A stretch of 46,632 bases of DNA. Origin: an uncultured Prevotellaceae bacterium (lineage in GTDB: Bacteria; Bacteroidota; Bacteroidia; Bacteroidales; Bacteroidaceae). The DNA is taken from contig CAMOKH010000075.1 of assembly GCA_946617675.1 (NCBI GenBank), positions 1 to 46,632 on the forward strand, read 5' to 3'. Positions 1 through 8,447 of this stretch are shown one piece after another. Positions within the stretch are counted from its first letter, which is position 1, and every line of letters begins with the position of its first letter. The notes below the pieces were generated by a model. That model was not told the DNA's origin. It made no database searches and saw nothing but the letters and a program-made list of their open reading frames with translations. The position numbers were made by a program, and so were the translations under genes.

Positions 1-1444
1 CTGTAACTTCGTTCCAATCGTCATCGTATTCGGTGGTCTCCTTAGAGGTAACGAAGTTGACCTTGGCATTAGTCAGCGTCAGAGTAGCCTTAATCTCGCC
101 AATTTCATCAGAAGTAAACTCCTTGAGTGCCTTGATGTTTGCCAGTTCAGTGGCAGGCTCCTCAGCCTTCGGAGTGAAGACAATCTTAGACACAATGATA
201 GCAGATGAACCAGTAATGGTCACATCACCAGCAGGAACTTCAATCTCTCCAGTTGTCACGTCCAGCTGAGCAGCGTATGGTGCATCTCCGTTATTCTCAC
301 GCGAAGACCAATATTCGGTCTGTTCGCCGTTGACGATAAGATAACGCTTAACAGCTGTGGCGGAAGCACTTGAACCTGTGTCGGAGAATTTGACAACAAT
401 TGTGCCGGGGACGGTAGTGTTGAACTTCAGTGTGCCTTCCTGAGCAAACCTCTTATTGCTGTTTCTAAAAGGATATTTTCCCTTAAAGGCCAGAGCACTG
501 GCATTAAACGTTGCCTTGTATAAAAGTTGGTCATAATCAGCATAGACAATTTCCTTCTCAGTGTCTGTCATCGTATAATCAACCTTGCCGGAGTATGTAA
601 CATCGGTGTCAAAGTCCCAAGAAGTTGCTTCACTGATGGACTGCAAAGTAGTAGGAACAGTTTTAGCAGAATAGTTGACAGTTACACCGGCCGACAAGTC
701 ACCAACCTTAGCTGTAATCGTAGCAGTTGAAGCAGTCACGTCAACATTAGAAGAATAGGTAACAGTAAACTCCTGATTAACAGTGCCATCAGCGACGGTA
801 AACGATGTTGGTTCCACACTCAGTCCTGCGAGATTAGGAAGAGTAAGATTGTAGCTACCGTTTGTAAGGTTAGCACCTGTAAGCGTAAATGTAGAACTCT
901 TAGTCAAGACAATAGGACTAAGGTTGAGATCCAAAGTTTTAGGAGACACCGCCAACTGAGGCTCATTGCTGTCAGCTAATGTGACGACAGCAATAAAGCA
1001 AACTTGCTTTGTAGAAAAGGTAAATGTAAATGAACCTTTATTAGCGATTTCCTTTTCAATCACTGTCGGTTTAACGTAGTCTTTTAAAGAAGATACCTCA
1101 TCACTGCACTCTGCACCGTCAAATTCTGACAGCTTACCTGCAGTATCAGCGTTTGTAACCACGTAAAACACAACCTTTGTTGCTTTCCTTCCTTCTGGGC
1201 ATGTAATAGTATTCTGCGCGCCATTTGAATTCTTCAACGTCTGGTATTCTTTCCCTGAATAAGAAATTTTACCATTACCTTGCGACCATTTCTTTTCGGC
1301 ATTTCCAGTAATGGCCAAAGTAAAGTCATTAACGGTAATAGAGTTCGCACTCGTACCTGTAAAATAGAGGACGACCTCATCCGCCGCCCGCGCCGTCCCG
1401 ATGGAGACCAGCGCCAGCATCAATAAAGATAGAATCTTTTTCAT
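1..1444 (-). CDS. Secreted multidomain protein with Ig-like and beta-sandwich segments, 3' end outside window
   Basis: The reading frame is open from a start at 1444 (MKKILSLLMLALVSIG, signal peptide ending ...GTARA) to the left edge, about 480 codons without a stop. An in-frame ATG at 1450 is an alternative start. The mature part is beta-rich. A first module of about 110 residues is followed by an Ig-like stretch around residues 145-240 (LSPIVLTKSSTFTLTG ... PTSFTVADGTVNQEF). After that comes a segment resembling the non-catalytic sandwich modules of Prevotella surface enzymes (YLIVNGEQTEYW). No catalytic motif is visible, and the enzyme part, if any, would lie beyond the edge. Base composition is clearly AT-richer than downstream genes except in the signal peptide. 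It is separated by about 105 bp with its own promoter from the operon upstream, so it is probably a separate unit. Function unknown. Confidence 0.75.
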   Translation of the reverse strand, partial: MKKILSLLMLALVSIGTARAADEVVLYFTGTSANSITVNDFTLAITGNAEKKWSQGNGKISYSGKEYQTLKNSNGAQNTITCPEGRKATKVVFYVVTNADTAGKLSEFDGAECSDEVSSLKDYVKPTVIEKEIANKGSFTFTFSTKQVCFIAVVTLADSNEPQLAVSPKTLDLNLSPIVLTKSSTFTLTGANLTNGSYNLTLPNLAGLSVEPTSFTVADGTVNQEFTVTYSSNVDVTASTATITAKVGDLSAGVTVNYSAKTVPTTLQSISEATSWDFDTDVTYSGKVDYTMTDTEKEIVYADYDQLLYKATFNASALAFKGKYPFRNSNKRFAQEGTLKFNTTVPGTIVVKFSDTGSSASATAVKRYLIVNGEQTEYWSSRENNGDAPYAAQLDVTTGEIEVPAGDVTITGSSAIIVSKIVFTPKAEEPATELANIKALKEFTSDEIGEIKATLTLTNAKVNFVTSKETTEYDDDWNEVT

Positions 1445-1506
1445 ACGCATGTTTGTTTTTAGAATTTGTTATAAATGTTGGTTATAGTTATTATTGTTCT
1501 CCGCCG

Positions 1507-1538
1507 CAAAGATAACACTTTTCCGCGAAACGGCCAAG
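1507..1538 (-). promoter_or_regulatory. Bacteroidetes-type promoter for the partial secreted-protein gene
   Basis: On the minus strand the -7 box TATCTTTG lies at 1514-1507. CTTG, one mismatch from the -33 box TTTG, lies at 1538-1535, with exactly 20 bp between. The start codon is about 60 bp downstream. Confidence 0.55.
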
Positions 1539-1549
1539 CGTTTGCCGCG

Positions 1550-2989
1550 CTATTTCACGACAATTTTACGACCGCCGACGACGTAGACGCCGGGCTTGCC
1601 GGTCTGACGGACCTCAACGCCGCTGAGGGTGTAGATCTTCTGACCGCCGATGGTGCGGGTGCCGGCCTTGACGCCGGGGATGGCGGTGAGGACATCGAGC
1701 ACACGGTCGCGACCCTCGACGCCACGGTCGTAAGTCTCGGGCGAGAGTCCGATGACCTGCGGGATGTTACCCTCTTCGTCGGTCAGGTCGAAGGCGGGAA
1801 TGGCGATATAGGCCAGTCCGGCCGGCACGCTGATGCTCGTCGGTGCGTCGGGGTTGACCATGGTGTCGGTGTTGCCAATCTCGATGAAGGCACCCAGCTC
1901 CTCGCTGAAGACGTAGACGTAGGTCACCTCGCCCTTCACCGTGGTACCCTTGTCGCCACTGTACCTGACGAGTGCCTCGGAGGCGAGGTTACGGGCCATG
2001 CCGTAGGTCAGCTTGTAGGCGAAGTCGACCTTGCCCTTACCGTAGACGAGGGTGGGCACGCCGTTGATCTGGGCCACGTCGATGAGGGCGTCCTCCTTGG
2101 TCATGTCGAGGTAGGTCTTACCGTCGGCAGTGCGCGTCAGGTCCTGGCGCTCGAGCACGATGACGTGGGCACCGGCCTTCAGGGCCTCGTCGCTGAGTAC
2201 CCAGGGCTGGTTGAGCGAGAGCACCTTGAAGCCGCCCTCCTCAGGCAACTGGGCTGAGGGCGCATCGACGGCCTTGAAGTAGGCATAGAGCCGCTCGCCG
2301 CCGTTGACGGTGAAGGTGTAGGGGTTGTCGCGGCTCACCACGTTGCCCATGAAGGGAGCATCCTCCCAATAGGCGAACTCGAAGCCGTCGTTAGGAATGG
2401 CACGGAGCGTGACCTGGTCGCCAGGCTCGTTGACCACCTTGTCGATGAAGAACGTGCCGCAGTTGGCGTGCTCCTCGTCCTGCTGATAGGCCATGGCCAC
2501 CACGGCGCCACGGGTGAAGTAGGCAAAGACGGTGCGCTCCGAGGCTGTAGGCTGTTCGCCCTGCTTAGCCTCGGCCTGTGTGGAATAGACGGGCTTGTCT
2601 TCGCTGAGCAGGGTCATGTCGAAGGTCTCGGTCTCGTTGCTGAGCAGCTCGTCCTTGTCGATGTCGAACACGCCGTCGCCGTCGTCGTAGTACCAGCCGC
2701 CGAAGCTATAGCCGTCGGCAGGACGTGCAAAGAGGTAGTAGATGGTCATGGGGTAGCCCATGAACTCGGCTACGCTGACGGTCTGCTTGAAGTCGGTGAC
2801 ATCGCGGTACAGCTTGAGTGCGTTCTCGGTAGCCGCCACGGCCACCTTGCCGCCACCTTGGGGTGCCGCCTTTACGGTGATCCAAATGTTAGAATAGCCC
2901 TTGAGGGTCATTTCCTGGGCTTTGCCCTTAGCGGGGACGAGAGTCAGCAGAGCCAGCAGCAGTGCTGACAGGGTAATAGTCTTCTTCAT
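1550..2989 (-). CDS. Secreted protein with divergent InlB/Listeria-Bacteroides repeats and C-terminal tail
   Basis: This is a 479-residue protein with a clear Sec signal peptide (MKKTITLSALLLALLTLVPAKGKAQ). Two segments look like divergent InlB B-repeats, a beta-grasp-like extracellular module. One lies around residues 95-150 (DGYSFGGWYYDDGDG). The better one lies around 165-240 (PGDQVTLRAIPNDGFEFAYW, then NPYTFTVNGGERLYAYF). The remainder is beta-rich. The C-terminus carries IYTLSGVEV followed by PGVYVVGGRKIVVK, a short tail of the kind found on secreted Bacteroidetes proteins, possibly a type IX secretion or surface-anchoring signal. It is the last gene of the sigma/FecR/SusCD operon, 15 bp after the Omp28-like gene. 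No enzymatic motif is seen; an adhesive or structural role is inference. Confidence 0.75.
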   Translation of the reverse strand: MKKTITLSALLLALLTLVPAKGKAQEMTLKGYSNIWITVKAAPQGGGKVAVAATENALKLYRDVTDFKQTVSVAEFMGYPMTIYYLFARPADGYSFGGWYYDDGDGVFDIDKDELLSNETETFDMTLLSEDKPVYSTQAEAKQGEQPTASERTVFAYFTRGAVVAMAYQQDEEHANCGTFFIDKVVNEPGDQVTLRAIPNDGFEFAYWEDAPFMGNVVSRDNPYTFTVNGGERLYAYFKAVDAPSAQLPEEGGFKVLSLNQPWVLSDEALKAGAHVIVLERQDLTRTADGKTYLDMTKEDALIDVAQINGVPTLVYGKGKVDFAYKLTYGMARNLASEALVRYSGDKGTTVKGEVTYVYVFSEELGAFIEIGNTDTMVNPDAPTSISVPAGLAYIAIPAFDLTDEEGNIPQVIGLSPETYDRGVEGRDRVLDVLTAIPGVKAGTRTIGGQKIYTLSGVEVRQTGKPGVYVVGGRKIVVK

Positions 2990-3004
2990 ACGCTTCTACT
3001 TATA

Positions 3005-4435
3005 TTATTCGTTGATATACACTTTCTTGCCGTCCTTGATATAGATGCCCGGCGACAGCGGACGGCGGTCAAGCTGGCGCCCCTGGAGGTCGTAGTATTT
3101 ACGATTTACGGATTTTCGATTTTCGATTTCAGCTATAGCGACGGTCGAGCCGTAGGGCTGAATGGCAGCGCGGGCGGCATTGACGATGCGACCCGTCTCG
3201 GTGTTGAGCAGCAGGGCCACGGCGTAGAGGCAGTCCTTCTGCTGGATAACCTTCTGGTTGAGGGTGGTCACCAGCTGCGTGAAGGTCTGGGGCTGTCCCT
3301 TGACCAGCGGCGCTGCAATGCTGCCCTGAATGCCCTGACGGATGCCGAGGGTGTTGACGGGCACGTGGTCGTAGACCATGTCAGTGACGTAGCCGCCTGC
3401 GTCGGACCAAGGTTTCATGTCGTCGTCGACATAGGGGGTGGCACCGCCGGCAGTTGAGTAATAGTTCACCTGTGCCCAATCGCGGCCAGAGCCCGTCAGG
3501 CCGTCCTCCATGAGGACGAAGGCCAGGCGGTAGGGCGCCGTGGGACTGTCGGTGCCGAAGGTGGTAGTGGCCGTGAAGCGGACGTCCCACTGCTGGGCGT
3601 CGGCCCACTCGGCGGTGAGCTCCACCCCAGCCTCGGCGGGCTGGTCGAGCACCGCGGCCACGTCGACGTCGAGACCGTAGTGGTAGGCACCGCGTGTCAT
3701 CGAACCGCTGTAGGGATCGACCTCCGGTCCGCGGTTGACGGTGCAGGTAGGCACGCCACCCGTCGGAGCGATGTCAGGATAGGCGACGATCTGCATCGGC
3801 TCAGTACGCCCCATGCCAGTATGGACGGCAATGATGATGCAGCGGTCGCCGAACTGCTCGTCCAGTCGCTTGAGACCGACGATACCGCGCGGACAGTAGC
3901 CGCACCACGTGCCGGTGTACTCCTCGACGACGGCGCGCCGCTCGAAGGTGAGCGGAGCGGCAGGGTCGCGGTTGACGAAGACGATGTTGACGGTGACGGT
4001 GCGCAACTGTGCCGACACACGGATCTCAGCCCGCTGCTCGCCGAACTGCGTAGGCGTGAGGTCGAGCTGGGTGGTGATGGCTCTGCCGGCGGGCACGCTG
4101 AACGCTTTGTCGTAGGTATTGCCGCTGACAGCCACGCAGAGGCTGCCCATGCACCACTGCACGAGGCTCGGAGCCAGCGTGCCGGGGCTGAGGGTGAGCG
4201 TGGCCGTGCCGCTGACGTCGCTGCCGGTCAGGTTGTGGAGCATCAGTCCGTTGAGGGGGTTGGCGGGCGGGTTGGTCTCGCAGACCATGTCGCCCCAGTC
4301 GTCGGTCTCGGCATTGATGGTGACGGTGGCGCCGTCGGCCAGCGGCTGCCCCTTGTAATAGAACTGTAACGGCTGCTGACCCCAGGCCGTGACGGTCAGC
4401 ACCATAAGGAATAAGGTTGTAAAGACTCTGTTCAT
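3005..4435 (-). CDS. Omp28-like secreted protein with thioredoxin-fold CxxC
   Basis: This 476-residue protein has a signal peptide (MNRVFTTLFLMVLTVTAWGQ). After an N-terminal beta domain (about 20-160) comes an Omp28-type thioredoxin-like domain beginning VVEEYTGTWCGYCPRG (C178 and C181), followed by FGDRCIIIAVHTG. Omp28-related proteins are outer-membrane or surface proteins of Bacteroidetes whose redox role is not settled. The C-terminus (YYDLQGRQLDRRPLSPGIYI, then KDGKKVYINE) is a secretion-type tail like that of the next gene downstream. It follows the second Omp28-like gene by 13 bp, so the two are co-transcribed. The CxxC is intact, so it could be redox active in the periplasm or at the surface. 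Confidence 0.82.
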   Translation of the reverse strand: MNRVFTTLFLMVLTVTAWGQQPLQFYYKGQPLADGATVTINAETDDWGDMVCETNPPANPLNGLMLHNLTGSDVSGTATLTLSPGTLAPSLVQWCMGSLCVAVSGNTYDKAFSVPAGRAITTQLDLTPTQFGEQRAEIRVSAQLRTVTVNIVFVNRDPAAPLTFERRAVVEEYTGTWCGYCPRGIVGLKRLDEQFGDRCIIIAVHTGMGRTEPMQIVAYPDIAPTGGVPTCTVNRGPEVDPYSGSMTRGAYHYGLDVDVAAVLDQPAEAGVELTAEWADAQQWDVRFTATTTFGTDSPTAPYRLAFVLMEDGLTGSGRDWAQVNYYSTAGGATPYVDDDMKPWSDAGGYVTDMVYDHVPVNTLGIRQGIQGSIAAPLVKGQPQTFTQLVTTLNQKVIQQKDCLYAVALLLNTETGRIVNAARAAIQPYGSTVAIAEIENRKSVNRKYYDLQGRQLDRRPLSPGIYIKDGKKVYINE

Positions 4436-4448
4436 ATCGCTTGTTTGT

Positions 4449-5237
4449 TTACTGATTCTTAACTTTCAAATCGACCACCTGCTGCACGCCGGCGTCGGTA
4501 TAGACAAAGGCCACCACGGCGAGCTGCTCGGGGCGCCACTCAGGCGCAACGGCGACGCTGCGGCTGAGGCGCTGCTCGACGCCGGCGGCCAAGGGCAGCG
4601 ACTCGCCCCAGAGGCCGTTGATCACCGAGCGCAGCACGTGGTTGTGGACGTAGTCGCGGTTGAGCGAGCCGTCGGGCATGCGCTGCATGGCCGTGATGCC
4701 GCTCTCAGTGAGCCACAGCTGCAGACGGGCGTCGGCCATGTCGTCGGCACTGAGAGCTGTCAGGCTGACGGTGAGCTGACGCGACTGCGCATCGAAGGTG
4801 GCCGTGCCGCCAAGCCGTAGCACCGACTGGGCGCTGGCCGCCTCGCGGACGGCGGTGGGCCACTGGTCGTAGTTCCTGATGCCGCCCGAGCGGTTGACCA
4901 TGCCCTTAGGCAGCGTGTTGGCCACGCCCCAGTTCTCGACGTAGGCGTCGCCCTCGGCGGTGCGCAGTCCCAAGGCCGTGGCTGTAGAGTAGCGGGCCAG
5001 CGGTCCGCCGTGAATGCCCACGGCGATGACGACCGAGTCGCCATACTGCCGCTGCAGACTGGCTATGGTGTCGGCGGCGACGGGACAGTTGAGGCAGTTC
5101 TGGCCGGTAAAGTCCTCGATGAGGACAGCCCGCGCCACGTCGGCCGGCCGGACGTAGATCAGCCGCTCGTCGTCGCTGATGTAGCTACTGCATGAGGAGC
5201 AGAGCATGATGAGAAATGCGAAATGAGAAAATTTCAT
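4449..5237 (-). CDS. Omp28-like lipoprotein with CxxC
   Basis: This 262-residue protein starts MKFSHFAFLIMLCSSC, a short lipoprotein-type signal peptide with probable lipid Cys16. It is followed by an acidic stretch (SSYISDDE) like the surface-export signal of Bacteroidetes lipoproteins. The thioredoxin-like Omp28 segment begins VLIEDFTGQNCLNCP (C48 and C51) and continues GDSVVIAVGIHGG. It is shorter than its paralogue downstream, lacking the N-terminal beta domain and C-terminal tail. It sits 15 bp after the DUF6029 gene and 13 bp before the longer Omp28 gene. The signal-peptide codons are the reverse complement of the degenerate AAATGAGA spacer repeat seen at other junctions of this operon. 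The lipobox is weak (Cys at -3), so lipidation is probable, not certain. Confidence 0.8.
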   Translation of the reverse strand: MKFSHFAFLIMLCSSCSSYISDDERLIYVRPADVARAVLIEDFTGQNCLNCPVAADTIASLQRQYGDSVVIAVGIHGGPLARYSTATALGLRTAEGDAYVENWGVANTLPKGMVNRSGGIRNYDQWPTAVREAASAQSVLRLGGTATFDAQSRQLTVSLTALSADDMADARLQLWLTESGITAMQRMPDGSLNRDYVHNHVLRSVINGLWGESLPLAAGVEQRLSRSVAVAPEWRPEQLAVVAFVYTDAGVQQVVDLKVKNQ

Positions 5238-5252
5238 ATCCGTATTCGTGGT

Positions 5253-6830
5253 TCAGAAATTATAGTTGTACGACAGGGTGGCCCCGCTGGTGGCTGGCAC
5301 GTAGCGGCAGACGCCACCCGAACAGTTGAAGCCCTCGCGGGTACGGCCGTAGCCCACCTGCAGGCGGTGGGCACCGACGTTGTAGGTGACCGAGGCCTGA
5401 TAGTAGTGATGGTGGGTCTGGCCGACGTTGTACTGGTCGCTGAGGGTGATCATCCAGTGGGGCTGCAGCGACAGTTCGACGAGCCCGAAGGCCCAATCGC
5501 CCTGGTCGTCCTGAGTGAAGAGGTACTGGGCCTCGCCTCGCAGCGTCACCTTGGGGCTGACGCGATACTTGGCATCGGCCACGATGATGTCGCTGTGTAC
5601 CATGCCCCCCTCGCCCTCGACGACGGTCTTGTTGTAACGCTGGTTCATATACATGAGCAACAGCCGCCAGTCGGCACTGAGCCGCTTGTCGGCCTGCAGG
5701 TTGAGGTCCTGGTAATAGGTCTGGCCGTCGTTGCGCACATGCGAGAAGTTGGCCTTCAGGGTGGTGCCGTAGCGGCCGCCGAGGGCCGTGCGCCGTGGGA
5801 AGGTGTAGCTGCCCTCAGCCTGCCAGGCCCACTCGCCGTCGGGCTGCGTGGCGTAGGGATAGAGTGCGGGCAGCGCGTAGGTATGGTCGAGGGTGAAGGC
5901 AGGCAGGTGGTTGATGCGCGACGAGGTGCCGTCGATGGTGCGGCGGCTGCGCATCGACATGTTCTTGCTGCGCTTTCCCTGCAGCAGCAGGCTCATGCCG
6001 CGGCGGCTGTAGCTGGCCGACAGCATGGCCACATGGCCACGGTCGTAGCTGTAGGCATTGTCGAAGGTGGGGTCCTGGCTCTTGCCGGCATACTCGGCAA
6101 GTATGCTGACCGGCCCTTTCTGCAGGCGTGCCCTGACGTCGAAGGCGTTGACGTAGACGGGCAGGTTCAGACGGTGGGTACGGTCGACGAAGATGTCCTC
6201 GTCGTCCTCGTGCTTGTTGACCCAGGAGGCGCCGAGGGTGAGGTAAAGCGGGGCGGAGGAAGAGGCGGTCGATGCGGCGGACGGACGTGGCAGGACCACG
6301 TCCCACTCGACGTCGGCACCGGTGATGAGGGCGTCGTTGTGGCTCCAGTAGCGGCGCTGCTTACCTGAGAGGACCTTCATCGTCAGGTGGTCGGTGGGGC
6401 GCCACTGCAGCCGTGCGCCCCGCAGGGCATTGTCGATACCGAGCGAGCGCTCCTCGTAGGTACGCAGGATGAAGCCCGAGCCGAACTGTTCGTAGCAGTC
6501 GCCCACGGTGAGCTCAAGCGTGCGGTAGTGGCCCTTGACGTAGAAGTGGGGCACGCCCCAGCCGGCGAAGTCGGACTCGAATCCCGGCAGCGGATGGTCC
6601 AGATACTCCACGCGGGTGCCGGCGTCGACATAGCGGCTCTGGAGGTTCAGCTCGACGTAGGTGTTGGTCTTGGCCCAGTCGCCGTCGGCCGAGGCGCCGA
6701 TGTCTTCGTCGTCGCGTGGAATGAGTACGTCACTCTGAATGCTTCCACTCAGAGTGACCTTCTTCTCGTCCTGTGCTGCGGCGGTCAGGCCGACAGCCAT
6801 GCAGAAGGCTGTCAGAAGTATCTTTCTCAT
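5253..6830 (-). CDS. DUF6029 family protein, probable outer-membrane beta-barrel
   Basis: This 525-residue protein starts at the ATG at 6830 (MRKILLTAFCMAVGLTAAAQ signal peptide). An upstream in-frame TTG at 6836 would overlap the TlpA stop and is less likely. The sequence matches what I know of DUF6029: VTLSGSIQSDVLIP at the start, FAGWGVPHFYVKGHYRTLEL, GDCYEQFGSGFILRTYEERS, GIDNALRGARLQWRP. Many alternating aromatic/polar strands and a C-terminal phenylalanine (LSYNYNF) fit an outer-membrane barrel. It is translationally close to the TlpA gene (TGA, two bases, ATG) and 15 bp before the Omp28 lipoprotein gene. The molecular function of the family is unknown; in this context it may form a surface or pore component of the uptake system. 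Confidence 0.8.
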   Translation of the reverse strand: MRKILLTAFCMAVGLTAAAQDEKKVTLSGSIQSDVLIPRDDEDIGASADGDWAKTNTYVELNLQSRYVDAGTRVEYLDHPLPGFESDFAGWGVPHFYVKGHYRTLELTVGDCYEQFGSGFILRTYEERSLGIDNALRGARLQWRPTDHLTMKVLSGKQRRYWSHNDALITGADVEWDVVLPRPSAASTASSSAPLYLTLGASWVNKHEDDEDIFVDRTHRLNLPVYVNAFDVRARLQKGPVSILAEYAGKSQDPTFDNAYSYDRGHVAMLSASYSRRGMSLLLQGKRSKNMSMRSRRTIDGTSSRINHLPAFTLDHTYALPALYPYATQPDGEWAWQAEGSYTFPRRTALGGRYGTTLKANFSHVRNDGQTYYQDLNLQADKRLSADWRLLLMYMNQRYNKTVVEGEGGMVHSDIIVADAKYRVSPKVTLRGEAQYLFTQDDQGDWAFGLVELSLQPHWMITLSDQYNVGQTHHHYYQASVTYNVGAHRLQVGYGRTREGFNCSGGVCRYVPATSGATLSYNYNF

Positions 6831-6832
6831 GC

Positions 6833-7321
6833 TCAACGGCTCAGCTCCCTTACTTTCTCTATCAGTTCTTGTTCGGCACCGTCGGTATAGCCATTATGCT
6901 TGTAGGCAATGTTACCCTCGCCGTCGACGATGAGCACAAACGGAATCATCTGCACGCCGAGCGCCCGCTTCAGGTCGCCGTTAGGATCGAGCAGAACGTC
7001 GTAGTCCCAGCCGTGGGAAGCTACCAGGGGTGCCACCTTGTTGATGTTCTGTGCCTGGTCGATGCTGACGGCAATGAGTCTGACGCCGGTCTCCTCGCGC
7101 CAGTCGTCGTAGACCTCGCTGATAGCGTCGAGCTCGCGGTTGCAGGGCTTGCACCAGGTGGCAAAGAAGTCGATGATGAACGGTCGTCCGCCGTTGGAGA
7201 GCGTGTCGGTCTTGACCGACTGGCCGTCGATGGTCTTCAACACAACCGACGGCAGACGCTGTGCGTTGGCAGAGAGTCCGGCCGTCAGGAGCAGTAACAG
7301 TAATAAAAACGTTTTTCTCAT
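6833..7321 (-). CDS. TlpA-like periplasmic thioredoxin-fold protein
   Basis: This 162-residue protein starts at the ATG at 7321 (MRKTFLLLLLLLTAGLSANA, signal peptide). The in-frame TTG at 7336 is not needed. The TlpA/ResA-type active site FFATWCKPC gives C56 and C59, followed by RELDAISEVYDDWREETG and RLIAVSIDQAQN, then a conserved DVLLDPNGDLKRALGV and a cis-Pro-type segment (MIPFVLIVDGEG). Such proteins are periplasmic disulfide reductases that supply electrons to cytochrome or client-protein cysteines. It is the first of three CxxC proteins in the operon and overlaps neither neighbour (16 bp after the BACON gene, 2 bp before DUF6029). A likely role is redox upkeep of Omp28-type partners, which is inference. 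Confidence 0.88.
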   Translation of the reverse strand: MRKTFLLLLLLLTAGLSANAQRLPSVVLKTIDGQSVKTDTLSNGGRPFIIDFFATWCKPCNRELDAISEVYDDWREETGVRLIAVSIDQAQNINKVAPLVASHGWDYDVLLDPNGDLKRALGVQMIPFVLIVDGEGNIAYKHNGYTDGAEQELIEKVRELSR

Positions 7322-7336
7322 ATTCTCATTCCTCAA

Positions 7337-8425
7337 TTAGTCATTAAGCGATGTCCCCTCAGGGCCCACACGCATGAAGGCGATGCTCGTGAGCTGGATG
7401 ACGGTGGTGTTAGTGAACGGCGACGCCTGCCTGATGATGAAGCCGTAGAGCGTGTGGCCGGGCCAGTTGTAGGCCGTGGGCTTAGCCTCACAGTAGCCGC
7501 TCGTGGGGTTGTAGTTGAGCCTCAGTGCAGCCCCTGAACGGTCAGAGACGCAGAGGGTGTTGTTAGAGTCGTAGAAGTAGCCGGTGTCGGTGACGCTGCT
7601 GCCCTGGTAGAGGACGAATCCCGAGGGGATGTAGAGCGTAGCCGAGCCACGGTCGAAGCCTAAGGGGATGTAGGTATTGTCGTAGCGACCCGAGCTGTTG
7701 GCCCAGCGCATCAGGATGCTGTCGTTACGCGAGAGGACGTCGAAGCGCGAACCGGTGGGCTGGTTGGTGTTGCCGCCGAAGTAGCCCAGGATGTAGTAGG
7801 AGCCCAGGATGTCGTTCTCAAGGTCGTACTGGGCAATGCCGAGGGTGTCGCGAATGCCGGAACACTCAGTGACGACGCGTCCACGGCGCAGGTGGCCGCC
7901 CTCGTTGCCATCGACGCTGACCGTCAGGCGTTCGCCCTCGAGCGTGGCGTGCAGCCACAACTGGTCGGTAGCGACGGTCATGGGCAGGTCGTGGGCAATG
8001 GTGTAGCTGAACGTCTCGCCGCCGACGGCGACGCCGCGGCTGCTGACGGGCAGACTGCCGAGCACCATGCCGAGCTGCTGGACGGGCAACTGGCGCACGG
8101 CCTCGCCGGCCTTGAGCGTCAGTATTGCCGTACGCCCCTCGAAGTCGCCGTTGGTCTGGACGCTGACGGTAACGACACTGCCATTGACGGTGGCCGTACA
8201 CCAGTCGGCATCGGTGGTGGCGGTGAGAGCGGCACTGCCAACGGCCACCTCGACGGACGACGTGCCGCCGGGGGCAGTGAAGAGCAGGTCGTTGCTGACC
8301 ACCTGGATGGTGGGTGCACTGGGCACGTGGCCTTTCAGGTCGTCGTCGGCCGAGCAGGCGGTGAGGGCTGCTGCAGCGCAGCAACACAACAGACTGGCGG
8401 GGAGGATATGCTTGAGTAGCTTCAT
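7337..8425 (-). CDS. BACON-domain lipoprotein
   Basis: This 362-residue protein has a lipoprotein signal peptide with lipobox ALTAC (Cys24) followed by SADDD, a surface-export-type acidic motif. Two BACON-like beta-sandwich segments follow. Residues about 40-118 include LLFTAPGGTSSVEVAVGS, DADWCTATV and RTAILTLKAGEAVRQLPV. Residues about 119-200 are more divergent (LPMTVATDQLWLHATLEG). The C-terminal 155 residues (SYYILGYFGGNTNQPTGSRF ...) form a separate beta-rich domain that I do not recognise. BACON domains occur on surface proteins of SusCD loci and are thought to tether or bind ligand. It lies between DUF4302 and TlpA in the operon. Its signal peptide resembles that of the binding lipoprotein at 39749. 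Confidence 0.8.
   Translation of the reverse strand: MKLLKHILPASLLCCCAAAALTACSADDDLKGHVPSAPTIQVVSNDLLFTAPGGTSSVEVAVGSAALTATTDADWCTATVNGSVVTVSVQTNGDFEGRTAILTLKAGEAVRQLPVQQLGMVLGSLPVSSRGVAVGGETFSYTIAHDLPMTVATDQLWLHATLEGERLTVSVDGNEGGHLRRGRVVTECSGIRDTLGIAQYDLENDILGSYYILGYFGGNTNQPTGSRFDVLSRNDSILMRWANSSGRYDNTYIPLGFDRGSATLYIPSGFVLYQGSSVTDTGYFYDSNNTLCVSDRSGAALRLNYNPTSGYCEAKPTAYNWPGHTLYGFIIRQASPFTNTTVIQLTSIAFMRVGPEGTSLND
8368..8382 (-). repeat. Hairpin in signal-peptide codons of the BACON lipoprotein
   Basis: On the coding strand TGCTGC and GCAGCA form a 6-bp stem around GCT, encoding part of the CCCAAAAL hydrophobic core. It is the weakest of five such signal-peptide hairpins (the others are at 9700, 10624, 12271 and 39792). 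Confidence 0.4.
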
Positions 8426-8447
8426 AATCTGTTAGGGATTGAGGTTG

